From positions 619,501-683,500 of the forward strand of contig JACSYO010002116.1 of the NCBI GenBank assembly GCA_016806645.1: a stretch of DNA of 64,000 nucleotides, written 5' to 3'. The DNA comes from Ophiodon elongatus (taxonomy: Eukaryota > Chordata > Actinopteri > Perciformes > Hexagrammidae). This document shows, one piece after another, positions 13,438 to 25,200 of this stretch. A program made the position numbers and the translations under genes. A model generated the notes under the pieces. That model was given only the letters and a program-made list of their open reading frames with translations, searched no databases and was not told the origin of the DNA. Positions within the stretch are counted from its first letter, which is position 1. The number at the start of each line of letters is the position of its first letter.

Positions 13438-15030
13438 TCAGTTGAAGATGGCGGCTGAAAACGGTGGAACCGGAGTCGGCCGGGGGTCTGAGGCTGGTGC
13501 TAATCGTCTGAATTTCTGGAATGAGAAACGGGAAAGTGAATCAGCGATGAAGTTTTTGTGGCCTGGGATGTGGGCGGCTCGGATGATGAACTGATGCTGG
13601 GCTGAAACTAACGGACTAACTAAGGTTAGTCTCCGCATGAACTGCATTATGTCTAGGCAGCGTGACCGTCCCTTGTTGATAATTTCTACTACTGCGCTGT
13701 TGTCTGAGTAGAAGGCGATGGTCTTCTTGGACCATTCAAGAATGGCTGCTACAACTATGGGGTACATCTCGAAGATCGCGGAGGAGGGACTAAGGGATGC
13801 GAATTCCGGCGGCTATTCGGCTGAGAACCACTTGTTGCCGTAGAGGCCGCCGAAGCCTATCGAGGGTGCTACGTCTGTGAAGAGCTGGATGTCTTCTGGC
13901 TTGGTGATGTGGTCGTCGTAGAAGAAATAGATGCCGTTCCAAGAGGAGAGGAACTGGCGCCATAGTTTTAGCTCTGTTTTGCATGCTTCGTCGAGTGTGA
14001 CGTGTGTGTGTGTGTGTGTGGATATTTGTGGTGGAGGCGGCGACTGAAAGGAGGTGAGACAAGAAGGATCGACCTTGGGGAATAATGCGAATGGCGTAGT
14101 TGAGGTGGCCTAACCGTGAAAGGAGTTGGCGCTTGGTGCATTTGGGGGCCAGGAGGAAATTGGAGATGAGAAATGAAATGCAGTTGATTTTTTTCGGTAT
14201 TTTTTCGGAATTCCAGGGACGTGCTGGGACCTGCGTTTTTTTCTGCGGAAAGGGGAACACAGAGTTCCTGGAACATGGAGGTCAGGGTGTGGCGGCCGTG
14301 TGCAGGGGGGAAGGAAGGTAGTGTAACTATGAGGAAGTTGTCCAAGAGGTGGATGACGTACGGGAGTTTATGGACATTTACGATCCAGCAGAGTGCTTCG
14401 GATAGGCAGTCGAAGACTTTTGGGCTGCTCCTGCACCCGAAGGTCAGGCGTACGGCGAAGTAGTATGCGCCCTTCCAGGAGACACCGAAAAGGTGCCAGT
14501 AGGTGGGGTGGATGGGCATTATTTTGAAGGTGCTGGTGATGTCTGCCTTGGACAACCAGGTTCCTTGGCCTGCGAGGCGGATGAGGGATGTGGCGTGGCT
14601 AATTGTTGTGTACTGCATGGAGTAGTCCGGGCTGGGGATTAGGCCGTTGAGGCTTGGGGTGGAAGAGCCGTGGGTATATGAGAGGTCTATGATTAGCCTC
14701 TTTTTTCCTAAATATTTCCCAGTAGCTATGCCGATTAGACGGATTCTGAATATGGGGAACGGTGGGCTGGTGAGTGGGCCGATCATGTGCGAGTTTTTAA
14801 CTTCCTGGGCTAGGAGCTTGTCGACTGTGTCGGGCTCGGCGGTGGCTGATTGAAAGGTTTTGCACGTGAAGGAAAACTCTGGCATTACCTGCACGCCTGG
14901 GTGGAAGCCGTGTGTGAGACCCTGTAAGAGGTAGCTCGTGAACTGGCAGTCTGGGTGGCCCTTCAGGGTGGAAGCTGGCGCGTGGATGTTAATCGGTGTA
15001 CTGAGGTACTTGCAGAGGCTGTGCTTTATC
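13438..15030 (-). pseudogene. Reverse transcriptase-RNase H of the DIRS/Ngaro-type element, inactivated
   Basis: Open upstream of 14894 in the same frame ('GHPDCQFTSYLLQGLTHGF' at about 14985-14920). RT motifs follow: GKKRLIIDLS, the motif A region LSKADIT with its Asp, the FAVRLTFGC region, and motif C, which reads IHLLDNFL where the family has LLDD. The second catalytic Asp is therefore Asn (codon at 14337-14339). The frame breaks just after SLEF near 14215; the thumb (KCTKRQLLSRLGHLNYAIRI) continues in another frame. A TG microsatellite at about 14000-14020 has grown inside the coding region. The RNase H part has LFTDVAPS, a premature TAG (complement of 13813-13815), then FYSDNSA and HIPGHKNFIADSLSR. 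Not functional. Confidence 0.85.
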
Positions 15031-15083
15031 GGAGGTGATGAGAGGGTGCATGTGGTGGCTGGATGGGATGGTGAGCCACAGAG

Positions 15084-15842
15084 CTAGCAGTTTAGGGAAG
15101 GGCGAGATGCGAAGACTCTGCAGTACAGTTCTGGGTCGAGTGTTCCCCAGTACGTGCCCTGGTTAAACTGCTGCACTCGGCCGGCGGCTTTGGAAGCAAA
15201 CAGGACGTGGTAGGTGTAAAACCTGTTGTTGCCGAACCGCAAGGCTAGGTTGAGAATTAAATAATTGTCCAGCTTGGGCCTGCGGTCGGGGAGGGCAGCG
15301 CAGATGACGTTGCGGTACAGGCGTCGTCTCCGTGGCTGCTGACATGGCGCTGGGAAGCCGGAAGTGCTGTGGTGCTGCGCTGGAAGTCCGTCAGATGTTT
15401 GTAGAGTCTAGCTTTCCTATCGGACTGGTTGAAAGGGATGTTGCGCTCGGTGAGTGCGTTTTTGAGCTGGTATACTGTCCACCCGGGGATGTGGGAAGTA
15501 TGGCGCTCGTCGGAGCGTCGGCGTGGAGGAGAAGAATCGCGATGCTTCCGGCCGTTATTTGAGCGGCTGGATCTCGACCGGGTGGGAGAGCGCCGTCGGA
15601 GAGGGACGATGTCCCTCGGGCGCCGGAGACGGGATCTCCACCTGGGGGGCTGTTGGACGGTGAGGGACCAATGGCGTCGGGGCTGCCCGGGGATCTCTGT
15701 CGGGAGTCGCGAGGGACGCGGATCGTTGGTCGCTGCCGAAGTTGCCGGCGGCGAAGGATGCCGGGAGAAGGTCTTCAGGAGTGATCTGCTCTTCTGCGAA
15801 CAGATCGTTGTCAGAAGCGGTGAGAGAGAGTTCCGGTTCCAT
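15084..15842 (-). pseudogene. gag-like protein of the DIRS/Ngaro-type element, frameshifted
   Basis: Begins at an ATG at 15842 and ends at TAG (complement of 15084-15086). The first part (15842 to about 15560) is acidic then proline-rich. The middle, in another frame, is Arg/Ser-rich and carries a SAP-like helix-turn-helix (GWTVYQLKNALTERNIPF, about 15450-15400). The last part returns to the first frame and has the hallmark of fish DIRS/Ngaro gag: FYTYH, then ASKAAGRVQQFNQGTYWGTL, then ELYCRVFASRP. Start and end share one frame and the middle is in another, so at least two compensating-direction indels have occurred. SAP domains bind DNA; the role in the element is presumed to be nucleic-acid binding during particle assembly. 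Confidence 0.75.
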
Positions 15843-17944
15843 GGATGCTCGGTACGTGGAGACGGAGTCAAAGAGGGGTGAACAGGTGCGTTGGGCTGAA
15901 GTACTTTAGTGCGCGGGAATTGAGCTGCGTTCGGGGCGTGGTCCTTGATCCCGAACTAAGTTCTGTAAAACTCCATTTAAAAGGGGTCATTCATAGTGAT
16001 GAACCTACCTTGAATTGTCATCTGAATCTGCAGCTCTCCCTTGGCTCTACATAGCTTTATTGCAAGTTTCAGCTCATAACTGTTTTGTTTCACTCTACTT
16101 TGTTGTTTTCAGCCGAAGGGCAGCTGTTTTCACTGTTGTCACTGTTCCAGCTGGTTCAAAAACTCTAAAAACTCACGGTACACTTCCTGCTCAGCACCAC
16201 AGCAGTCAGTCAGAGACTAGCTGGAGAACATAGTGGAGCATTCAGCAGCTAAAGAGACAGATATTTCCCTAGACTAGAGCTGAAAGACAGAGGGAACTTC
16301 AAATGAATGATAATGTTGCTCTGTAACTGCTGCATGGTAATCGTTTGCTAATACACCAGTCGTATTTGTAAGGAGATAATATGTCAATGTTTTCCTCACG
16401 GCTTGTTCTGTTGCCCCCAAGTGCTCAAAAATCTATGTTTCAGTAAAAGCAGCAGCAGCAACAACAACAACAACAACACCACCATGTACAAAAACTCCTT
16501 CACAAATTAAATCTTGAATCTAATTTGGACTGACTCATGTAAAAGTGCAGAATTATAATCAGCTAAAAGTATATAAAAAAAACTCCTGATGTGGAATAGA
16601 CCCTTTCAGAGTGTTACATTAGTATTATATTATATAATGGGCTTATTATTCATGATGCTTTAATTTATAAGCTTTCCATAATGCTGCTGGATTAGGTGGA
16701 GCCAATCTTAACCACTATACAGTAAACATGGCTGTGCATAAGCGATAGCACTGTTTCATAGATGACATTTGTTTTAAAACGTAAAACTATAGCGGTCGTA
16801 AAAATGTAATAGAATGAGTACAGCACTCAAGAAAATAGTATCCTTATTACCACTGCCTTTTGCTCTGCGACAAACTGCATAAACATGGAAGAAATACTGT
16901 ACAAAATGTGTTTCTTGTGTTCTTGGTTTTTGTTCCTGAAATCTGCTGTAGCATTGATTCAGGCACTCGTTCTCGGATTATTTTTTTTTGCAATGCCGCA
17001 GATTAAAAAATTATATTCAGTTCAATTTGAAAAAAAAGAACAACAAATCATTTTTGTAGAGCTGAATAGTTTATTACCAGTGTGTCTGTGCTTAAAAGCG
17101 TACTCTGAAAAAATACATCATTTCTTTCAGACATGGAAAACAGTCTAGTCTGCTTTCTAAAATTAATGTGGAAACACTGTCAGATTTACTAGAAACTGAG
17201 GTGTTTTCTAGTGAACTGAATAAAGACAGCTGAGATAAAGTATTTAAACAATGCACAGTTCAGTTTGCCTCGTTTGCTGTTGCAGAAGAATGATGTTGCT
17301 TTCCTGAAGTGTTAAACACCAACTTGTCACCTAATCTTTTCTGTATTGCTCTGAGACATGTGTTTCTGTTGAGCATATCTAAACTCTATACATCACACTC
17401 CTTACTGGACTGAGTTTATATTTTTCGTCACGCACTTCACCCTCCTATACACACTAAAGTAGTGACACAAGACATGTAATTTCCCACTGACAATTGCATT
17501 GTGGAAGTTAGAATTATTATAGTAAGCAGCTCATTTGTACCTCCTTTTTTAATTTTATTTACAAAGAATGACCATCAGAGGGGGCTGGAATCAGCTTTCA
17601 AGTCTATTTAAGATGAAAGTTGTCTAACCAACACACTACATCACTGAGCCCAGCAGCAAAACAGCAGAGAAAAAACAACACATTTTCCCCCTTTGGGTGC
17701 TCATACCGTATTCTACCTGCTGTATTCTAAGTGCTTGAGAGTCCATGATATGATAAGCTTTGAAACCAAACATAAACACACACAAACTTCTACTCATGGT
17801 AAACACAAAAGCATAAGCTAAAATTATCCTGACTGCTTGTGCAATTGCTAACACTACATGACAACAATCTGAAAACATGCTGGTACACATCACATGGATC
17901 CCTTATTGCTGTGGATAGAAACATGCAGCCACACATGCCATCAT

Positions 17945-17984
17945 CATGCACAATACCAAGATCCTGAAACTGAAGCAGCTAAAT
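17945..17984 (+). repeat. 40-bp repeat, first copy
   Basis: Matches 20469-20508 at 35 of 40 positions, same orientation ('catgcacaatac' ... 'cctgaaac.gaagcagctaaat'). Flanks differ, so this is the shared core of a dispersed element rather than a local duplication. Confidence 0.65.
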
Positions 17985-18080
17985 TTACACCTGGGATTTT
18001 TCTACTTTGACCTGAAAATTTCCGGATGTACAGCACTTGTAACTACCCGTACGAAAATGCTCTGTAATTCGAAGACATCC

Positions 18081-18311
18081 CACAAAGGGCGGGTGGGAGA
18101 GGACGTGAATGGATAAAACAAAAAACGATCTTTCCCCCAGGAGACCGTAGTTTGTGCTCTGTGTGAAAACGGAAGTATATTTTGAAAAGACTGCACGTAT
18201 GAAACAAACGGAAATTGACTCGAGTTGGTGGACTTTTGAAGGACAATGCATGAAAAATGAGGAGTAACATTTTCTTGACATATCATATGGCCCGTTTCAC
18301 GAGAATACATT
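18081..18311 (+). repeat. Copy B of the window-internal dispersed repeat family
   Basis: Starts 'cacaaagggcgggtgggaga', followed by 'caaaaaacgatctttc', matching copy C at 29328 ('cacagagggcggctgggagg', 'caaaaaacgttctttc'). It then shows 'tgtgaaaacggaagtatatt', 'gaaattga', 'gttggtggactttt' and 'atatcatatgg', which align with copies A and C. Probably one non-autonomous element family spread before the lineage's recent history. Confidence 0.65.
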
Positions 18312-19964
18312 GAAGAATTGGACACAGCTATGTAGTTTGGTCCTTCCATATAATAATCAGAATAGCTCTACCAAACTCTAGTCTAATCAGCCAAAACAAA
18401 CACACCTGTTGGACGTTACCACTACCTAACACCTAACCCAAACCTAACTTTAAAGTGTTAACCCTGAAATGTAATGCTTAACCTTGGTTACCTGGGTTTT
18501 TGTCCCTTTTATTGGCCAAACAATAGTACATGTAAGCGCTGTGAGCTCTACAGTTCATGAATATTCTATGCCGGAGCTTTGTTTTAAAGTTTAACTCAAG
18601 ATTTTCACTCATCATCATCTGTTCACAGCACAAGCTGGCGTATGCTGCATGCTGACAGGAAGCATGTTTTATTGCTGCCTTTGTCTGGCATCTGCCTCTG
18701 ACTATATAATAAGAATGAAATGCACAAAGTGCACAACAGCACTGTATATTTTAGGACATTTATTGTCTCTATAAGTGTAGCTGGAGATTGAAAAGAAAGG
18801 GAGGAGAGAGGGGATGGCACTCAGCAAAAGGCTGCCGATTGTAATCACACGCAGGTCGCTGCCAAGGACTCAACCTACGTAGTCTGCACCGATATCAGAA
18901 ATTCAATTCACACTGGTTATTCAAGCATAATTGGTAACAATACATGGTTGTGAAGTGAAGGAAAAAGCAGACACCTCATTACAACCTCCCTAGAGAGGAC
19001 TTTAAATTAAGTTTAAAGCACACAGGATACCAACCAGTCTGCATTAACTAATAACCTTGTCATACTGGAAAACAATAAGCTTGCATATAGCAAGTGAAAT
19101 TAATTAATCTTTACCTTTTTAAAGTAAAAGGCACAGCAAGACTGACGCACAAAAAACACACTGATCAGTCAAACTGGACCTTTATCGTATTATATTTATG
19201 TCTCACTGGTGCCTTCAACCACCTGCACTGTTTTAATGTAGAGCTGTTTTCTGTCTGAAGCTCTGCTAAGGTACAGTATAACAACAAATTCACATTTAAA
19301 TTGCATCCATTCACACAATGTGGATTTTAAATAGCAATAATGTAGATGCTATACTAAAACACAATATATTATACAGGTGCTATATTAGTGTATACTTTTT
19401 GCACAATTACTGTCCTTTTCTTCAGACAATTAATATGTCCAGAGACGTTGGCCATCTGTCTTTTCAAACAGAGTGAGGATTGCTGCAACTTGTTGAATGG
19501 TTCTCTGATTGAAGAATTGAGTGCTCGATCAGGGAATTATGAACAGTTTATCAGAGCAAGACGTTTAACCTTGAGCATATATAGCGGTGGTGACGTTAAC
19601 AATGTAGTACAACACAAATAATTCAACATTGGTGCATTCAGCTTGCGTCAACACATTTATAAACACCTTCACAAATGACAGGATGACTGATTCCTCTTCT
19701 TTAACCTTGATTTAAAAAAAATGTGATTCAGAAGGAAATTTAATTTGTAGATGCAGAGCATAAAGAAGTGCTTACTGGAAGACATTTAATGATCATGAAA
19801 GTTTAAAGCGTGGAAATGAAAATACAACAGAGGGCACATTAATTCAAACATAAAAAATGTTGTGTTGTTTTTGTTAAGTTCTGTTCGGGCCATTTGTGAT
19901 GTGTTTTCTGTACTTTATGTTGTACGGTTTACGTACGTATTTTACTCAGATAACAAAGTTATTT

Positions 19965-20060
19965 TAAGCCCAGCCATGATGTTTTCCCAAACCCAACTAA
20001 GTGGTTTTGTTGCCTAAAACTAACTGGACTGTTTCACGTTACCAACATATAAATGACACG
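19965..20060 (+). repeat. Partial copy D of the same dispersed family
   Basis: 'cccaactaagtggttttgtt' then 'gcctaaaactaact' then 'gtttcacgtt' correspond to the central section of copy C ('cctgacgaagtagttttgtt', 'gaccaaacctacaact', 'gtttcctgtg'). Confidence 0.5.
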
Positions 20061-20265
20061 AAAAGGTCTAGAAATTTAATTTCTATAAAATGGGTCTGGT
20101 CAAAGTAAAATAACAATTATACCACAAATAGAATATTGGTGTACTACACTGTAAGTTATCCAGAATATAAGTACACACGGCAATGCATTCACTCGTCTGA
20201 ATGCATCCTATATATATTATTTTTACATGTTTTTACATCACACCAATATGTGATTGTTGCACTTG

Positions 20266-20715
20266 TCATTCCAAAACCATAGACATTAATTTGCTGCACA
20301 ATGCTCCACTCTTTTGGGATTTTGGCTGTAGGTATTTGCTCCCATTTAGCCACAAGAGCATCAGCAACATTTTGACTTAACAGGACAAGCACAGGTGCTA
20401 CTAAAAGCATTAACAATGGCTCTGTACCATTCAGGTGTCAAAGCCATAACAGTGTGACAGGGAGCCAGCATGCACAATACTCGGACCCTGAAACCGAAGC
20501 AGCTAAATGGAACAGAGCCATCTTTAAGTTAGCTGTTTGCTCCTGTGTTTTTTCTTACTGTGACAAGTCAAAATGTCTCTCCAAAGGAGTTGGATGGGGT
20601 TGAGGTGAGGGCTTAGTGCAATGCCAGTCAAGTCCCACCATTACAATTTATATATGGAAAACGCTTTATGAACGGTGGCATTGTTATGTTGAAACAGGAA
20701 AGAGACACTACTAGT
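20266..20715 (+). repeat. DNA-transposon-like dispersed repeat, interrupted
   Basis: 'tcattccaaaaccat', 'tttgctcccatttagccaca' and 'agagcatcagcaacattt', then after about 190 bp 'gttggatggggttgaggtg', 'agggctta.tgcaa.gccagt' and 'tggcattgttatgttgaaac' are, in this order, words I know from a very abundant fish repeat. The intervening 20415-20590 stretch contains the 40-bp repeat (20469-20508), so a second element seems to have landed inside the first. Confidence 0.55.
20469..20508 (+). repeat. 40-bp repeat, second copy
   Basis: Pairs with 17945-17984 (35/40 identical) and lies inside the probable insertion described for 20266-20715. Confidence 0.65.
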
Positions 20716-22164
20716 GGGCCACGGAGGTACTGCCAAGTCGTTCGTTTTTTGGTAATTAACAATTTTTATCTGATTGTGCTCAAGAATTCACATAAATAAA
20801 TAATAAAAGAATGGAAATTTTAATCAAAGCATAACTTTAATGACCAGCTATAACCTCGTCCAATCACAACACATCAGGTTGAGACAAACCAATAGCTGCT
20901 AATGTTCCCTCCGATGCAGTGACACAAAATGGATCAGTCTGTGAAATGAATAAGTGATGGAGGAGACAACCCTGTGTCAGTAAAAGCTCCAAAGCTTGTA
21001 GTGAGAAAATCTGACCCGGAACACATTAAATTTGGATTCATAATGGCAGGCAGTGATGCGTGAAGGTAAGCAGAATATGTATCTTGATCATTACAGCTAC
21101 AGTGGCACAACACATTCTTACAGCCCAGTTGTTCTCCTTTTTTTTTGTCATGTTGTCATTTAGGATGGCGGACTTGGGAAATTTCCTCTGGTCTATAACA
21201 TCATTGTTTGGTGTCATGGTCATCAATATTCTTATCGAACAAGTGAAGAACTTTTTTCAAGTGAATATACTTATCTCCGAAGTGTTTTAGTGGCAAACGT
21301 TGTCTTTACTTTTTCTCTTTTTTTGTATTGCTTTAACCATGATCCTTCCTGAACCTTAACCATTACGCATGAATGCTAAAAACATTGCCACTGCCTATTA
21401 ATGAATAGCAGTAAAAGCATGACATAATTTGTCCGGCTACACTTGGGGGAGCGTTTCTCCCAGCTGTGAAGGCCTTCTGCTTCGGCTTGATAATGAAGGC
21501 CTATTTAAAAATCACCACCAGACTCCTGATTGTTGTTGTGGATAATAATCTGATTACCCTGTGCAAGGAAGTGGCTGCCAAGCTGCTTGTCTGCCACTCA
21601 CTCCTATTATCTTATTGGACCAGATGGATGTGCCAGTTGGCCAGTAACAAATTGACACATCTGAGGTTTTTTATTTTGTCTGGCTTCCTCCTTGTGCCAC
21701 CTTGAGCTGTTCAAATCTGTTTCAGGAGATTCTGAGTATATTTAACTAGTCATGATTTATTTATTATTTCAAATCTGCAACACTATTTTTTGGAGAGGCA
21801 GAAAATTGGAAAGACTTGGGGAAAGCTGTTGAGTCCCAGAATATAAACAAAGGGGATCAGACCAGACCTGAAGAGCTCATCTGGCATTCTAGTTTTCTAA
21901 AACCATTTTGAAAAGCATTTCAAACGTAAAACTGTTTGGCCCATTGTCCACCAATGTCTGATGACAGCCTTAACATTGAACTGAATTATATAATGAACAC
22001 TTATGAAATGTCGAGTTCATAATTAGTTGGTATTATTTCACAGCGTCCTTCCTGCCCAGAGACTCACGTCTGGGAGGACGACACAAACTCTCTTAAAGGT
22101 TATTAATTAAAACTCATTAAGTGGCATTGAACTGTAAAAACTGAGATACAGGATGCATACTGAG

Positions 22165-22165
<1 letters not shown>

Positions 22166-22215
<50 letters not shown>
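22166..22215. repeat. (TG)25 microsatellite
   Basis: Uninterrupted TG dinucleotide run of about 50 bp, likely polymorphic. Confidence 0.97.
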
Positions 22216-22216
<1 letters not shown>

Positions 22217-25200
22217 AAAAGTCCGACAGGATACTAAGAACTGTCAAGTTTTAAGTGTGACAAAATGAACAAGGATGCCAGATCTGTCAGAAACTCTTGT
22301 GCTAAACAGACATTTTCCATCTTAAAGAATAAAATAAATATATCACAGATTATAGAAACAAGAGACAATAATAGCACGGCTGCATGGAGACTAATAAATT
22401 ACTGACAACAGATAAAGGTGTGAAAGCATTATTGCAAATTCTTTACTTCTAAATCATGAGTTGTCAGTTAGCTGGTCTGCACTGCGTTCTCATTGCCAGG
22501 GCGTCAGATATCAGCACTTTGTCACGCCCCTCTGCAGCTGATACCGCATGAGAGGCACATTTCAAGTAACTGCAAAGTAGGCCTTGCCTTGCACGGCAGC
22601 TGGACTCTTGCGAGGCCACAAGAATCGCGGGGTCACAAATCACAATGAAAATCCATCTTGTCAGCCAGTGCACGGACCAATCAGCGTCCTGTGGAAGTCA
22701 CGGGCGTGGCTTAGGTGTGTGTGACAACACCAAAGGTTTGTTCTAAACAACAGCATATTTGCTATTGGGCCAATCAAAAAGTTAATGTAATTTACACAAG
22801 TAATTTAACAGGTAATCAATAATAGTATCGGAATATATTTTTACAGTGACCCTTCAAGCCCTGCGAACCACACGACTCAGAAACAATTTAAGACATAATA
22901 ATAATTGAGAATTTACAATATTATAATTTACAATATTATAAAATTTGAGCAGTTACATATAATAGAATTGAAAGGTTTCAAAGATTCAAACTTGGACATT
23001 TTTTTTCGATTTCAAGAATGCAGTTCTGATATTTGGAGAGCCGTGTTTTCTGTTTAAGTTCCAGTCTGTAGTTCTGTGACAGTCAAACGACAGACAAGCC
23101 CAAATTTAGAGCTTGGTTATGTTAGTAATCTTCATCTGTAAGCGGGGACAATATTATTTAGTTGTTAGAGAAGTTTAATGATGCTTTCAAATGTGTCCCA
23201 TTGAATCAAGCAGAAAGCAATATCATCCAGTGAGAGGGTTTACTGCGTCATCCCACGAGTGCTGACTCAGACTGAGTGTCCTCTAACACAGAACAGTAAG
23301 TAAAGTCCCCTCACATTTGCCTTTTTCGCCTCTTTTGCCTCTTTTACCTAAAAATGGAGATCATCATACTTCCTTTTGTTCTCCTATTGGCTTCATTGGA
23401 GTGTCTGGACATATAAGAAGGACACGATGAGAAGCACAGGGTTGAAGTGAAGTGATAGAGAGAATACTAAAAATCACAAAAGTCCCTCCACGCAGTGAGG
23501 GCATGAATACAAAGAAGAATGGACGATGTGAAAGAGAGAATACTAGAGGATGTTGGTCGGATAATGGAGCTGCAGATTGACGGTCTAGCACTGTCACAGT
23601 GTCGTGCTTGGTTTCTCTAAGTGGCAGTTTTCCAACGCGACAGCCCTCCAGCTCTCACTGTCTTTCTTTGTATTGGATATATTATTCAGATATATATTAG
23701 GTTAATGACTTTGAAGGACATTGTTAGCTTCATTGCAAGTTCATTAAAATACATTACACAACGCTTTGCCAACACACCATGCTATATTCACCAACCTTTT
23801 TTGGGCTCTTTTGCCTTAATCATGTTGGTGATTTTGGCTGTTTCCACTTTCCAGTCCATTGATTAATCATCACCTGCCAAGAAGCATGTACAAAACAACC
23901 TTTTCCTCATACAATATTTACTCTTAGTGGATACATTTATTTTCAAGAGAATATAAATGTCCGAACACAAAATGTAAAATATTACAACCATTTATTCAGA
24001 ATATTCTCCATAATATATTCTGTGTCTTAAATCTCATCCCATCAATGGGGAAAAAAACACTACAAAGCAACAAAGTCTTTGTTCTTTCAACACAGCACAC
24101 TCAAATGTGACACTTCTGTTAATATTCATAACTAATTTCAAATACAATCTGAGGATGACCGTGACACAAACAAAATGTCTCTGTTCTTTGAGAACAAATA
24201 CACTACAGTAGACTCAACAACATTTGGTGAATAAAACATGTTCTAGTTGCTACAAGTTGGTAATGAAATATACTGACAGTGAACAGTTTGAAGACACGTT
24301 CTGTCTGAAAATGTTTTCATTGGTAGAAAACAGTGGTGTTGAATACGTTGTTGTTGTTGTTGAACATAATCTTTGCAGAAATGGTTGTGTCTTATTTAAT
24401 TTATATGTCTGCGTTACAAAAACGTATCTAAAAATATTAAAAAGTAGTACGGTCAATTTTCCCATTCTTAACACACAATCTGCTTACTAAACCAAGACGT
24501 AGCCTGCTGTATTGTGCAGTGAATGATTTCATACCCTCTTATGTATGGACAGAGGGGAACATGTGCCGTTAGACAAGAGCTGAACCAAGAATTGATTGCT
24601 TGGTTGCTGCCCAGAGGAGGATTATTTGGACAGATTGTCAGATGTGGGCTTCTAGCCAACAGCAGGGCTGGTGAGGCTCATCCATAACTTAAAACTCAAT
24701 CATTAATAATGTTGAAGGCTACATTGATATCATAAATAATTATACACTGTCAATCATCACCTGCTATTTAAAAAAGATTAACTCTGTCTTATGGGGAGCT
24801 TTAAAACCAGACTGAAAAAGAAAAATGAAATATTGCTGTGACACAAGGTCACCAGGTTTCTGCACTCACAACGCCAAAGGGACTCAGAAAATGAGTCATT
24901 CGGATCCTGCCATCATGTTGCCGACCTTAAGGCCATTGCTGCCGACTTGCTGGTGAAGCTGACTTGGACAGATTCTCTTGCAACAAAGGACACATTTTTG
25001 GAATAAAACTGTGTATACAAGGCTATCTAAATTTTCACACCCCAACCTCCACCATGTGCCTGAATCTCACACAAAATAAACAACACAGAAATAGCTGTTG
25101 AAGTTTCTCTTTTGATTTATTCTCTTTGTTTGAGGGTGGAAGGTAGTAAACCATTCTCAGTTGCTTTTAAATGCTTCATTATTGGACTAGTTTTGGTTAC

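Larger units (their letters stand above)
12229..15960 (-). mobile_element. Decayed DIRS/Ngaro-type tyrosine-recombinase retrotransposon
   Basis: A GC-rich island in AT-rich DNA holds, in sense order on the - strand, a gag-like frame (15842 to 15084), a DIRS-clade reverse transcriptase plus RNase H (about 15030 to 13438) and a tyrosine recombinase (13320 to about 12540), then an AATAAA (complement of 12256-12261). This gag-RT/RH-YR order identifies a tyrosine-recombinase retrotransposon rather than an LTR element with a DDE integrase. I could not define the terminal repeats, so both ends are approximate and DIRS versus Ngaro is left open. No methyltransferase or SGNH-hydrolase frame, found in some relatives, is visible. 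Several frameshifts, an in-frame stop and two lost catalytic residues make it dead. Confidence 0.85.

Noticed and set aside
12260..13594. Plus-strand open frames in the 12-16 kb block
   Set aside because: Shadows of the minus-strand gag, RT and recombinase remnants in GC-rich DNA.
12229..15960. A host gene on the minus strand at 12-16 kb
   Set aside because: The order gag, RT/RNase H, tyrosine recombinase with multiple frame breaks shows a dead retrotransposon, not a domesticated gene.
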